Shown here: one piece after another, positions 10,384 to 23,801 of the stretch
Layout of the letters: each line of letters begins with the position of its first letter
How positions within the stretch are numbered: position 1 is the first letter of the stretch
NCBI GenBank assembly: GCA_963931925.1
Contig: OZ007576.1
Span: 18,427,811-18,491,810 of the forward strand
DNA from: Onchidella celtica
Taxonomy: Eukaryota > Mollusca > Gastropoda > Systellommatophora > Onchidiidae
DNA length: 64,000 nt
Reading direction: 5' to 3'
The notes under the pieces: model-generated
What the model was told of the DNA's origin: nothing
The model's database searches: none
Seen by the model: only the letters and a program-made list of their open reading frames with translations
Translations under genes and position numbers: made by a program

Positions 10384-11788
10384 TGTTACGGGTCTGGTCT
10401 GGGTGGTAGTGTTACAGAGTGGGTGTTATGAATTATTGGTTTTATGACTGCATTTAAAAATCGAGAGGTATTTACTAATTAAGCTTTCGTACCATGCCAC
10501 ACACTAAGAACAATCTGAATAAGTTTTATCAACAGACCTGCAGGGCCACAAATTTAATTACCTTAAATGTCCTAACAATTTTGTCTAGATCTCTTACATA
10601 TTAAAAAGACAACATCAGCAGCATCAAATGAAAATTCCATAATATGTCACTAGAAGTCTCCTCTAGATTCCTTTAAGATTAAGATCATTCTGACTCTCTA
10701 ACAATTTAAGTATGAATTGTCTATCTCTCAGATATAGTCTGCCTACTATCTATCAAGCAATATACTAATGTCTCTGGCGACAATGTCATCTCAGCTATTT
10801 GTGCCTACCGCTTATAATGGATCAAGCTCGTCAATACAAACTGACGTAGTTAAGTCTATTAGATCTACTCTAGGATGGGCTGGCAATCCCCAGCCTCATC
10901 CAGACAAATCAATTCCAATTCACAGATGTGTATGCCAAACATTCATACTAGATCTAGTTGCAAGTTAATATACATCTTTGTCTTGCATTCTTGGGTAGCA
11001 CTCCTAGCATATGCGGCAATCCTGTTCTACTGGATAAATTATGGTCAGCTCCTCGTTCATTGTTGAATCAACAGACAAACACTTACACTTGGTCCCTGAT
11101 AAGGAATCAGGGAACAGTAGACAACAGCAGTGGGTAAATCATAATCGAGCACATGGCTTCATCTCAATGCCTATAATGGACATAGACATAAAAAACAACA
11201 GTCTTCTGATTCTTCTGGCAGAATCACGCCGACGCCTGCACAGATGGAATTTTCTGTATGGAGTGATGAACATAGGAATGGCTACGCTTTTATACTGTGC
11301 GGCCAACTGCAAATTACCGTCCAAATGCCTAGATTTGATTGGTGCATCCATTCGAGCTCAGCTCGCAGTATTAATAGATTCTGCATGGAAGTTGGTCACG
11401 GCCTTGTACTAGAAACAGACAAGGTCAAATTAAAATGTCAAAACCATTACTAAAATCTCTAAACCCTCGTGCTTTCTACGTTTTATGTACGAATTTCTGA
11501 ACGCGACTAAGCGTCTTAAACTATCTATCCTTATTCACCCCTTCTCTTCCCTTGTAAGAGTTCATCAAAATCACGGGGTCGAGAATTGCACTGTCACTCC
11601 TAACTTATCCATTTATTCTATCTTGCCCCACTTTCTTTCCATCTCTAAGAAAAAGTGTTACAAAAACAAACTGTTCACGAGAACAGTTCAAGGACATTTT
11701 ACGCTGGTTATAATCAACGAAACCGTGAAAAAAAACAAGTCTTTTCAAGTCGTGACCCAGCACGACAATTATAGTATTAACCTTGACA
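10384..11788 (-). repeat. Array LTR 1 (outermost left; 3' LTR in element sense)
   Basis: 1405 bp. It is the reference copy for LTR parts: TATA box at 11287-11294 (minus strand), and the chance frames that recur in every LTR. It carries a few private substitutions not seen in the inner LTRs, as expected of an outer copy that exchanges less. Confidence 0.88.
11287..11294 (-). promoter_or_regulatory. LTR TATA box (repeated in all nine LTRs)
   Basis: Minus strand reads AGTATAAAAGCG, a strong TATA box, about 500 bp from the LTR start in the element sense. Transcription would start about 25-30 bp further, near 11260, moving left. The same site recurs every 4004 bp, so the array carries nine copies of a possible pol II promoter, all antisense to the small-exon gene. 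Confidence 0.5.
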
Positions 11789-11802
11789 TCCCCCACCCCA
11801 GT
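11789..11802 (-). promoter_or_regulatory. Polypurine tract beside the LTR
   Basis: Minus strand reads ACTGGGGTGGGGGA, directly followed by the LTR start TGTCAAGG. Such tracts prime plus-strand DNA synthesis and always abut the 3' LTR, so this fixes both the orientation and the LTR edge. It recurs beside each LTR at the array period except after the last one, where host DNA begins. Confidence 0.8.
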
Positions 11803-12853
11803 GGAAATTTTAAGAAAAAATTTACACGATAGGATCCAAGAAACCACAAAGTTATTGTGGTAGGGGCTTAAGTACTACTCTAGAAAAACGAGCCTTAAGC
11901 TTGAGAATAAAAATTTTTTTTAACTAAGAACGTGCATATTGGATGGACAAAAAGCATACAATTATTGATGCCACGTTCTATAGAATCTAGTCTATCGAAA
12001 CATTCTTACTGCACACAATCAAACTTCTCACGAACATTTATAATAACAATGAGTATATCACTGTATACTGCTGAATTAAAGTATAACTACTATCAAACAA
12101 TCAGGCCTTACTGAAGGAATCGGCTCATAATTATCTCGTCAACACACATAATTGCTGCTTATATACACATTCACAAACAATATATTGCTAATTAAAATAC
12201 TGTGGTATCCAATGGCAGCAGTAGCTCTGGTAGCTTGGTTTGCCATGTCTCCATCTCATTGACCCGCTGACAAGGGCGTCAGGTTTGTCAGAAGTTCAGG
12301 TCACAGTCCGGAATGACGCTGGTGGAAAGAGGATATTCACAAAAAAAAAGGATTGTAAAATTGGTTCATATAGTAATGAACAAGATAAATGTGAATCCAT
12401 CCACCGTCTAGAATTGAGGGGGAAAAGCACTATCCAACCCCAATATAAGACAGACTCTGTAATAGAGTAATGAAATTTTTGGTCTGTCTTACATTTTACA
12501 ACGAATTTCCGTATAATGAAGCCGAAACAACCAAAACGGCGAAAAGTTAATTAGCTTAACGTTTACATTTCAAACTCGCGTGGTGCTGCGTTAAATGCAA
12601 CAATAGTATAGAACTTTCTCAATTTAATAACAATATGATTATTTAATCTCCGTATCGAATCCGGTATAGATGAGATGGCACGAGGCGATAGCTAGTTAAT
12701 TTAATGCGCTTTACGCAAGCCATGCACACGTCAAGTGTCACAGTCATCTCGGTATATAGTCATATCTGGCATTACGTTAGCTGGTCCACGGAACGCGGAC
12801 AGCCTAAGACATAATCGGTTATATAATAAAAAAACAACTCTTCTCCACAACTT

Positions 12854-13010
12854 AAAACGCGACCACGCAGTGTCCTCTGTTACCACTGCAAAAAACTCTC
12901 AAAAACGCGAACACGCAGTCTCCTCTGTTACCACTGCAAAAATATATCTCTCTCTCAACGCGACGAATCAGTGTTCTCTGTTAGCACTGGAAAAACTCTC
13001 AAAACGCGAA
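12854..13010. repeat. ~50-bp tandem repeat inside the array unit
   Basis: Three to four diverged copies of a 44-54 bp unit, each starting with AACGCG and containing CTCTGTTACCACTGCAAAAA or a close variant. It recurs in every internal region (for example about 16858-17014). A 169-codon plus-strand frame that repeats eight times in the array is generated by this and the next repeat. Confidence 0.7.
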
Positions 13011-13024
13011 AATTCCCTTTCTTA

Positions 13025-13172
13025 CCGGTCGGTCTTACACTGCCCGTCGGTCTTACACTGCCTGCGGCCTTACACTGCCCATAGGTCTTACACTGCATCT
13101 CCGCGTCTTACACTGCCTGCGGCCTTACACTGCCCTGAGGCCTTACACTGCCCTGTGGGGCTTACAATGCCT
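13025..13172. repeat. 17-bp GC-rich minisatellite inside the array unit
   Basis: About eight to nine copies of a 16-19 bp unit such as GGCCTTACACTGCCCTG, with the core CTTACACTGCC nearly invariant. GC-rich against an AT-rich unit. A CT tract follows at 13186-13201. Present in all eight internal regions. Confidence 0.75.
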
Positions 13173-14373
13173 GTAAGAAGGTTCAACTCTCTCTCTCTCT
13201 CAATATACCACGTGTCTTTTATAATGACATTACCTCAATACTGATACGAACAAGTCCCATGAGACAATAAACTCTTTGCTCCTCGGGCGGCCGCTCAGCC
13301 GAAAATAACACCAATATTCACCACATATCCCTACTAAAAAAAAAGTCACCCCCCTAAGCAGCCTAGTACTGCCCTCTCGGGGGCTCGTCAATGTTAAGAC
13401 GAGATCGGTTATACATAACGCTTAATAAGCTCCATAGAACAGGCAGCATGGTAACTGCACGGGTTCCAACAATTCAATAAAAATCCTCACTCAAGCAGTG
13501 TTGCTACTGTACAACATAGGAGGATTAATTAACCCTCACTGCTTATTAACCCAGAATACACATGAACTCACTCACCGTGTCACAACACGTGAACGAATTC
13601 AGGTATGCAAGAAAAATTAAGTATAAACAAAAAAGGTAAATACGATATAACGAATGTATAAAAAGAGGTACATTACAAACAAGACGCAAGACTCACAAGC
13701 AAAACGAACGATAACAGACCCTACAAGTCCTAACTTATGTTACAGAAAGTTTAAGAAAAAGACAGGAGAGACATCTTCCTAAAGAAATGTGAGGAAGCAA
13801 TAGAAACGCCACAATCTATACGAATAATGGATCCCTAATAGAACTATTCACAGTGAAGCAAATCCCCCCGAGTTATCAATAGCCACCAAGGCACTCCAAT
13901 ATCCTTCGTAATGGCAAAGAAGATATGCTAAACTATGATCCCATCCAACCTCCCGCTCTTAAACTAAACATATAGTAAATGGAAAAAAAGCCTGGAAAGA
14001 CTGAGAGCGGAAAGTACCTCGCCCTCCTCAAGACTGACAATCAGATGGTTCACTTAACTTTCTTTTGAGGAATTCAGATGGTAATGTCCTCAATCCATAG
14101 CTCGTTCCAAGCCCCAAAAAAATGTGTTTCTGTCTCAGGTAGATCTCTAAGGTGAATGGTGTCCCTCGCCGGTGTCGTCGGGTCAATGGGATGATCAGCT
14201 CACCATATGAAATTGAACCAAAATGTTATATTAATACAAATTGCCTATAATCTAAAGTATAAAGGACCTGAAATCACAATGTTATAACAGAACAATATGA
14301 AATAATGGAATAAAATGCAATAGGTTTTAGAATAATTTACCTAAATGGCATGGCGTTATTTAAGTTCTTTAAG

Positions 14374-14386
14374 GGGTCCCTCTCCA
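14374..14386 (-). promoter_or_regulatory. Primer-binding-site candidate of the array element
   Basis: Minus strand reads TGGAGAGGGACCC starting one base after the LTR end, the same one-base spacing as in the element at 4290-4302. I do not recognise the matching tRNA; it is not the proline site used by the element at 1-5504. Confidence 0.5.
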
Positions 14387-14387
14387 G

Positions 14388-15792
14388 TGTTACGGGTCTG
14401 GTCTGGGTGGTAGTGTTACAGAGTGGGTGTTATGAATTATTGGTTTTATGACTGCATTTAAAAATCGAGAGGTATTTACTAATTAAGCTTTCGTACCATG
14501 CCACACACTAAGAACAATCTGAATAAGTTTTATCAACAGACCTGCAGGGCCACAAATTTAATTACCTTAAATGTCCTAACAATTTTGTCTAGATCTCTTA
14601 CATATTAAAAAGACAACATCAGCAGCATCAAATGAAAATTCAATAATATGTCACTAGAAGTCTCCTCTAGATTCCTGTAAGATTAAGATCATTCTGACTC
14701 TCTAACAATTTAAGTATGAATTGTCTATCTCTCAGATATAGTCTGCCTACTATCTATCAAGCAATATACTAATGTCTCTGGCGACAATGTCATCTCAGCT
14801 ATTTGTGCCTACCGCTTATAATGGATCAAGCTCGTCAATACAAACTGACGTAGTTAAGTCTATTAGATCTACTCTAGGATGGGCTGGCAATCCCCAGCCT
14901 CATCCAGACAAATCAATTCCAATTCACAGATGTGTATGCCAAACATTCATACTAGATCTAGTTGCAAGTTAATATACATCTTTGTCTTGCATTCTTGGGT
15001 AGCACTCCTAGCATATGCGGCAATCCTGTCCTACTGGATAAATTATGGTCAGCTCCTCGTTCATTGTTGAATCAACAGACAAACACTTACACTTGGTCCC
15101 TGATAAGGAATCAGGGAACAGTAGACAACAGCAGTGGGTAAATCATAATCGAGCACATGGCTTCATCTCAATGCCTATAATGGACATAGACATAAAAAAC
15201 AACAGTCTTCTGATTCTTCTGGCAGAATCACGCCGACGCCTGCACAGATGGAATTTTCTGTATGGAGTGATGAACATAGGAATGGCTACGCTTTTATACT
15301 GTGCGGCCAACTGCAAATTACCGTCCAAATGCCTAGATTTGATTGGTGCATCCATTCGAGCTCAGCTCGCAGTATTAATAGATTCTGCATGGAAGTTGGT
15401 CACGGCCTTGTACTAGAAACAGACAAGGTCAAATTAAAATGTCAAAACCATTACTAAAATCTCTAAACCCTCGTGCTTTCTACGTTTTATGTACGAATTT
15501 CTGAACGCGACTAAGCGTCTTAAACTATCTATCCTTATTCACCCCTTCTCTTCCCTTGTAAGAGTTCATCAAAATCACGGGGTCGAGAATTGCACTGTCA
15601 CTCCTAACTTATCCATTTATTCTATCTTGCCCCACTTTCTTTCCATCTCTAAGAAAAAGTGTTACAAAAACAAACTGTTCACGAGAACAGTTCAAGGACA
15701 TTTTACGCTGGTTATAATCAACGAAACCGTGAAAAAAAACAAGTCTTTTCAAGTCGTGACCCAGCACGACAATTATAGTATTAACCTTGACA
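14388..15792 (-). repeat. Array LTR 2
   Basis: 1405 bp, essentially identical to the inner LTRs. Confidence 0.88.
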
Positions 15793-18391
15793 TCCCCCAC
15801 CCCAGTGGAAATTTTAAGAAAAAATTTACACGATAGGATCGAAGAAACCACAAAGTTATTGTGGTAGGGGCTTAAGTACTACTCTAGAAAAACGAGCCTT
15901 AAGCTTGAGAATAAAAATTTTTTTTAACTAAGAACGTGCATATTGGATGGACAAAAAGCATACAATTATTGATGCCACGTTCTATAGAATCTAGTCTATC
16001 GAAACATTCTTACTGCACACAATCAAACTTCTCACGAACATTTATAATAACAATGAGTATATCACTGTATACTGCTGAATTAAAGTATAACTACTATCAA
16101 ACAATCAGGCCTTACTGAAGGAATCGGCTCATAATTATCTCGTCAACACACATAATTGCTGCTTATATACACATTCACAAACAATATATTGCTAATTAAA
16201 ATACTGTGGTATCCAATGGCAGCAGTAGCTCTGGTAGCTTGGTTTGCCATGTCTCCATCTCATTGACCCGCTGACAAGGGCGTCAGGTTTGTCAGAAGTT
16301 CAGGTCACAGTCCGGAATGACGCTGGTGGAAAGAGGATATTCACAAAAAAAAAGGATTGTAAAATTGGTTCATATAGTAATGAACAAGATAAATGTGAAT
16401 CCATCCACCGTCTAGAATTGAGGGGGAAAAGCACTATCCAACCCCAATATAAGACAGACTCTGTAATAGAGTAATGACATTTTTGGTCTGTCTTACATTT
16501 TACAACGAATTTCCGTATAATGAAGCCGAAACAACCAAAACGGCGAAAAGTTAATTAGCTTAACGTTTACATTTCAAACTCGCGTGGTGCTGCGTTAAAT
16601 GCAACAATAGTATAGAACTTTCTCAATTTAATAACAATATGATTATTTAATCTCCGTATCGAATCCGGTATAGATGAGATGGCACGAGGCGATAGCTAGT
16701 TAATTTAATGCGCTTTACGCAAGCCATGCACACGTCAAGTGTCACAGTCATCTCGGTATATAGTCATATCTGGCATTACGTTAGCTGGTCCACGGAACGC
16801 GGACAGCCTAAGACATAATCGGTTATATAATAAAAAAACAACTCTTCTCCACAACTTAAAACGCGACCACGCAGTGTCCTCTGTTACCACTGCAAAAAAC
16901 TCTCAAAAACGCGAACACGCAGTCTCCTCTGTTACCACTGCAAAAATATATCTCTCTCTCAACGCGACGAATCAGTGTTCTCTGTTAGCACTGGAAAAAC
17001 TCTCAAAACGCGAAAATTCCCTTTCTTACCGGTCGGTCTTACACTGCCCGTCGGTCTTACACTGCCTGCGGCCTTACACTGCCCATAGGTCTTACACTGC
17101 ATCTCCGCGTCTTACACTGCCTGCGGCCTTACACTGCCCTGAGGCCTTACACTGCCCTGTGGGGCTTACAATGCCTGTAAGAAGGTTCAACTCTCTCTCT
17201 CTCTCAATATACCACGTGTCTTTTATAATGACATTACCTCAATACTGATACGAACAAGTCCCATGAGACAATAAACTCTTTGCTCCTCGGGCGGCCGCTC
17301 AGCCGAAAATAACACCAATATTCACCACATATCCCTACTAAAAAAAAAGTCACCTCCCTAAGCAGCCTAGTACTGCCCTCTCGGGGGCTCGTCAATGTTA
17401 AGACGAGATCGGTTATACATAACGCTTAATAAGCTCCATAGAACAGGCAGCATGGTAACTGCACGGGTTCCAACAATTCAATAAAAATCCTCACTCAAGC
17501 AGTGTTGCTACTGTACAACATAGGAGGATTAATTAACCCTCACTGCTTATTAACCCAGAATACACATGAACTCACTCACCGTGTCACAACACGTGAACGA
17601 ATTCAGGTATGCAAGAAAAATTAAGTATAAACAAAAAAGGTAAATACGATATAACGAATGTATAAAAAGAGGTACATTACAAACAAGACGCAAGACTCAC
17701 AAGCAAAACGAACGATAACAGACCCTACAAGTCCTAACTTATGTTACAGAAAGTTTAAGAAAAAGACAGGAGAGACATCTTCCTAAAGAAATGTGAGGAA
17801 GCAATAGAAACGCCACAATCTATACGAATAATGGATCCCTAATAGAACTATTCACAGTGAAGCAAATCCCCCCGAGTTATCAATAGCCACCAAGGCACTC
17901 CAATATCCTTCGTAATGGCAAAGAAGATATGCTAAACTATGATCCCATCCAACCTCCCGCTCTTAAACTAAACATATAGTAAATGGAAAAAAAGCCTGGA
18001 AAGACTGAGAGCGGAAAGTACCTCGCCCTCCTCAAGACTGACAATCAGATGGTTCACTTAACTTTCTTTTGAGGAATTCAGATGGTAATGTCCTCAATCC
18101 ATAGCTCGTTCCAAGCCCCAAAAAAATGTGTTTCTGTCTCAGGTAGATCTCTAAGGTGAATGGTGTCCCTCTCCGGTGTCGTCGGGTCAATGGGATGATC
18201 AGCTCACCATATGAAATTGAACCAAAATGTTATATTAATACAAATTGCCTATAATCTAAAGTATAAAGGACCTGAAATCACAATGTTATAACAGAACAAT
18301 ATGAAATAATGGAATAAAATGCAATAGGTTTTAGAATAATTTACCTAAATGGCATGGCGTTATTTAAGTTCTTTAAGGGGTCCCTCTCCAG
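15793..18391 (-). mobile_element. Array internal region 2
   Basis: 2599 bp, variant class A. Shares with unit 1 a C-rather-than-A variant in the A-run near its right end that units 3-8 lack. Confidence 0.85.
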
Positions 18392-19797
18392 TGTTACGGG
18401 TCTGGTCTGGGTGGTAGTGTTACAGAGTGGGTGTTATGAATTATTGGTTTTATGACTGCATTTAAAAATCGAGAGGTATTTACTAATTAAGCTTTCGTAC
18501 CATGCCACACACTAAGAACAATCTGAATAAGTTTTATCAACAGACCTGCAGGGCCACAAATTTAATTACCTTAAATGTCCTAAAAATTTTGTCTAGATCT
18601 CTTACATATTAAAAAGACAACATCAGCAGCATCAAATGAAAATTCAATAATATGTCACTAGAAGTCTCCTCTAGATTCCTGTAAGATTAAGATCATTCTG
18701 ACTCTCTAACAATTTAAGTATGAATTGTCTATCTCTCAGATATAGTCTGCCTACTATCTATCAAGCAATATACTAATGTCTCTGGCGACAATGTCATCTC
18801 AGCTATTTGTGCCTACCGCTTATAATGGATCAAGCTCGTCAATACAAACTGACGTAGTTAAGTCTATTAGATCTACTCTAGGATGGGCTGGCAATCCCCA
18901 GCCTCATCCAGACAAATCAATTCCAATTCACAGATGTGTATGCCAAACATTCATACTAGATCTAGTTGCAAGTTAATATACATCTTTGTCTTGCATTCTT
19001 GGGTAGCACTCCTAGCATATGCGGCAATCCTGTCCTACTGGATAAATTATGGTCAGCTCCTCGTTCATTGTTGAATCAACAGACAAACACTTACACTTGG
19101 TCCCTGATAAGGAATCAGGGAACAGTAGACAACAGCAGTGGGTAAATCATAATCGAGCACATGGCTTCATCTCAATGCCTATAATGGACATAGACATAAA
19201 AAACAACAGTCTTCTGATTCTTCTGGCAGAATCACGCCGACGCCTGCACAGATGGAATTTTCTGTATGGAGTGATGAACATAGGAATGGCTACGCTTTTA
19301 TACTGTGCGGCCAACTGCAAATTACCGTCCAAATGCCTAGATTTGATTGGTGCATCCATTCGAGCTCAGCTCGCAGTATTAATAGATTCTGCATGGAAGT
19401 TGGTCACGGCCTTGTACTAGAAACAGACAAGGTCAAATTAAAATGTCAAAACCATTACTAAAATCTCTAAACCCTCGTGCTTTCTACGTTTTATGTACGA
19501 ATTTCTGAACGCGACTAAGCGTCTTAAACTATCTATCCTTATTCACCCCTTCTCTTCCCTTGTAAGAGTTCATCAAAATCACGGGGTCGAGAATTGCACT
19601 GTCACTCCTAACTTATCCATTTATTCTATCTTGCCCCACTTTCTTTCCATCTCTAAGAAAAAGTGTTACAAAAACAAACTGTTCACGAGAACAGTTCAAG
19701 GACATTTTACGCTGGTTATAATCAACGAAACCGTGAAAAAAAAACAAGTCTTTTCAAGTCGTGACCCAGCACGACAATTATAGTATTAACCTTGACA
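18392..19797 (-). repeat. Array LTR 3
   Basis: 1406 bp, one base longer than the others in a homopolymer A run; this accounts for the single 4005-bp step. Confidence 0.88.
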
Positions 19798-22396
19798 TCC
19801 CCCACCCCAGTGGAAATTTTAAGAAAAAATTTACACGATAGGATCCAAGAAACCACAAAGTTATTGTGGTAGGGGCTTAAGTACTAATGTAGAAAAACGA
19901 GCCTTAAGCTTGAGAATAAAATTTTTTTTTAACTAAGAACGTGCATATTGGATGGACAAAAAGCATACAATTATTGATGCCACGTTCTATAGAATCTAGT
20001 CTATCGAAACATTCTTACTGCACACAATCAAACTTCTCACGAACATTTATAATAACAATGAGTATATCACTGTATACTGCTGAATTAAAGTATAACTACT
20101 ATCAAACAATCAGGCCTTACTGAAGGAATCGGTTCATAATTATCTCGTCAACACACATAATTGCTGCTTATATACACATTCACAAACAATATATTGCTAA
20201 TTAAAATACTGTGGTATCCAATGGCAGCAGTAGCCCTGGTAGCTTGGTTTGCCATGTCTCCATCTCATTGACCCGCTGACAAGGGCGTCAGGTTTGTCAG
20301 AAGTTCAGGTCACAGTCCGGAATGACGCTGGTGGAAAGAGGATATTCACAAAAAAAAAGGATTGTAAAATTGGTTCATATAGTAATGAACAAGATAAATG
20401 TGAATCCATCCACCGTCTAGAATTGAGGGGGAAAAGCACTATCCAACCCCAATATAAGACAGACTCTGTAATAGAGTAATGAAATTTTTGGTCTGTCTTA
20501 CATTTTACAACGAATTTCCGTATAATGAAGCCGAAACAACCAAAACGGCGAAAAGTTAATTAGCTTAACGTTTACATTTCAAACTCGCGTGGTGCTGCGT
20601 TAAATGCAACAATAGTATAGAACTTTCTCAATTTAATAACAATATGATTATTTAATCTCCGTATCGAATCCGGTATAGATGAGATGGCACGAGGCGATAG
20701 CTAGTTAATTTAATGCGCTTTACGCAAGCCATGCACACGTCAAGTGTCACAGTCATCTCGGTATATAGTCATATCTGGCATTACGTTAGCTGGTCCACGG
20801 AACGCGGACAGCCTAAGACATAATCGGTTATATAATAAAAAAACAACTCTTCTCCACAACTTAAAACGCGACCACGCAGTGTCCTCTGTTACCACTGCAA
20901 AAAACTCTCAAAAACGCGAACACGCAGTCTCCTCTGTTACCACTGCAAAAATATATCTCTCTCTCAACGCGACGAATCAGTGTTCTCTGTTAGCACTGGA
21001 AAAACTCTCAAAACGCGAAAATTCCCTTTCTTACCGGTCGGTCTTACACTGCCCGTCGGTCTTACACTGCCTGCGGCCTTACACTGCCCATAGGTCTTAC
21101 ACTGCATCTCCGCGTCTTACACTGCCTGCGGCCTTACACTGCCCTGAGGCCTTACACTGCCCTGTGGGGCTTACAATGCCTGTAAGAAGGTTCAACTCTC
21201 TCTCTCTCTCAATATACCACGTGTCTTTTATAATGACATTACCTCAATACTGATACGAACAAGTCCCATGAGACAATAAACTCTTTGCTCCTCGGGCGGC
21301 CGCTCAGCCGAAAATAACACCAATATTCACCACATATCCCTACTAAAAAAAAAGTCACCTCCCTAAGCAGCCTAGTACTGCCCTCTCGGGGGCTCGTCAA
21401 TGTTAAGACGAGATCGGTTATACATAACGCTTAATAAGCTCCATAGAACAGGCAGCATGGTAACTGCACGGGTTCCAACAATTCAATAAAAATCCTCACT
21501 CAAGCAGTGTTGCTACTGTACAACATAGGAGGATTAATTAACCCTCACTGCTTATTAACCCAGAATACACATGAACTCACTCACCGTGTCACAACACGTG
21601 AACGAATTCAGGTATGCAAGAAAAATTAAGTATAAACAAAAAAGGTAAATACGATATAACGAATGTATAAAAAGAGGTACATTACAAACAAGACGCAAGA
21701 CTCACAAGCAAAACGAACGATAACAGACCCTACAAGTCCTAACTTATGTTACAGAAAGTTTAAGAAAAAGACAGGAGAGACATCTTCCTAAAGAAATGTG
21801 AGGAAGCAATAGAAACGCCACAATCTATACGAATAATGGATCCCTAATAGAACTATTCACAGTGAAGCAAATCCCCCCGAGTTATCAATAGCCACCAAGG
21901 CACTCCAATATCCTTCGTAATGGCAAAGAAGATATGCTAAACTATGATCCCATCCAACCTCCCGCTCTTAAACTAAACATATAGTAAATGGAAAAAAAGC
22001 CTGGAAAGACTGAGAGCGGAAAGTACCTCGCCCTCCTCAAGACTGACAATCAGATGGTTCACTTAACTTTCTTTTGAGGAATTCAGATGGTAATGTCCTC
22101 AATCCATAGCTCGTTCCAAGCCCAAAAAAAATGTGTTTCTGTCTCAGGTAGATCTCTAAGGTGAATGGTGTCCCTCTCCGGTGTCGTCGGGTCAATGGGA
22201 TGATCAGCTCACCATATGAAATTGAACCAAAATGTTATATTAATACAAATTGCCTATAATCTAAAGTATAAAGGACCTGAAATCACAATGTTATAACAGA
22301 ACAATATGAAATAATGGAATAAAATGCAATAGGTTTTAGAATAATTTACCTAAATGGCATGGCGTTATTTAAGTTCTTTAAGGGGTCCCTCTCCAG
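19798..22396 (-). mobile_element. Array internal region 3
   Basis: 2599 bp, variant class B: it shares at least two private variants with unit 7, four units away, and with no other unit. Confidence 0.85.
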
Positions 22397-23801
22397 TGTT
22401 ACGGGTCTGGTCTGGGTGGTAGTGTTACAGAGTGGGTGTTATGAATTATTGGTTTTATGACTGCATTTAAAAATCGAGAGGTATTTACTAATTAAGCTTT
22501 CGTACCATGCCACACACTAAGAACAATCTGAATAAGTTTTATCAACAGACCTGCAGGGCCACAAATTTAATTACCTTAAATGTCCTAACAATTTTGTCTA
22601 GATCTCTTACATATTAAAAAGACAACATCAGCAGCATCAAATGAAAATTCAATAATATGTCACTAGAAGTCTCCTCTAGATTCCTGTAAGATTAAGATCA
22701 TTCTGACTCTCTAACAATTTAAGTATGAATTGTCTATCTCTCAGATATAGTCTGCCTACTATCTATCAAGCAATATACTAATGTCTCTGGCGACAATGTC
22801 ATCTCAGCTATTTGTGCCTACCGCTTATAATGGATCAAGCTCGTCAATACAAACTGACGTAGTTAAGTCTATTAGATCTACTCTAGGATGGGCTGGCAAT
22901 CCCCAGCCTCATCCAGACAAATCAATTCCAATTCACAGATGTGTATGCCAAACATTCATACTAGATCTAGTTGCAAGTTAATATACATCTTTGTCTTGCA
23001 TTCTTGGGTAGCACTCCTAGCATATGCGGCAATCCTGTCCTACTGGATAAATTATGGTCAGCTCCTCGTTCATTGTTGAATCAACAGACAAACACTTACA
23101 CTTGGTCCCTGATAAGGAATCAGGGAACAGTAGACAACAGCAGTGGGTAAATCATAATCGAGCACATGGCTTCATCTCAATGCCTATAATGGACATAGAC
23201 ATAAAAAACAACAGTCTTCTGATTCTTCTGGCAGAATCACGCCGACGCCTGCACAGATGGAATTTTCTGTATGGAGTGATGAACATAGGAATGGCTACGC
23301 TTTTATACTGTGCGGCCAACTGCAAATTACCGTCCAAATGCCTAGATTTGATTGGTGCATCCATTCGAGCTCAGCTCGCAGTATTAATAGATTCTGCATG
23401 GAAGTTGGTCACGGCCTTGTACTAGAAACAGACAAGGTCAAATTAAAATGTCAAAACCATTACTAAAATCTCTAAACCCTCGTGCTTTCTACGTTTTATG
23501 TACGAATTTCTGAACGCGACTAAGCGTCTTAAACTATCTATCCTTATTCACCCCTTCTCTTCCCTTGTAAGAGTTCATCAAAATCACGGGGTCGAGAATT
23601 GCACTGTCACTCCTAACTTATCCATTTATTCTATCTTGCCCCACTTTCTTTCCATCTCTAAGAAAAAGTGTTACAAAAACAAACTGTTCACGAGAACAGT
23701 TCAAGGACATTTTACGCTGGTTATAATCAACGAAACCGTGAAAAAAAACAAGTCTTTTCAAGTCGTGACCCAGCACGACAATTATAGTATTAACCTTGAC
23801 A
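22397..23801 (-). repeat. Array LTR 4
   Basis: 1405 bp, essentially identical to LTR 2. Confidence 0.88.

Larger units (their letters stand above)
11789..14387 (-). mobile_element. Array internal region 1
   Basis: 2599 bp with no gag, protease, reverse transcriptase or integrase similarity in any frame. In plus-strand order it contains: a polypurine tract (complement) at 11789-11802, AT-rich filler, a ~50-bp tandem repeat (12854-13010), a 17-bp minisatellite (13025-13172), a CT tract, leader sequence related to the element at 1-5504 (13751-13866), and a primer-binding-site-like motif at 14374-14386. Variant class A, shared with units 2 and 4. Confidence 0.85.

Noticed and set aside
11041-11412. 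A 123-codon plus-strand frame in every LTR, with overlapping frames of 60-115 codons
   Set aside because: They lie in the LTR, antisense to the element, overlap one another in several frames and have no family features.
12735-13244. A 169-codon plus-strand open frame repeated identically in all eight array units
   Set aside because: It is antisense to the element and is produced by the internal ~50-bp and 17-bp repeats (repetitive LHC/YTA-type peptide). Identity across units reflects DNA identity, not selection on protein.
13379-13392. GGGGGCTCGTC on the plus strand inside the array interior, like a tRNA-Pro primer site
   Set aside because: Wrong strand and not next to an LTR end; the primer-site candidate next to the LTR is at 14374-14386. 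Probably coincidence.
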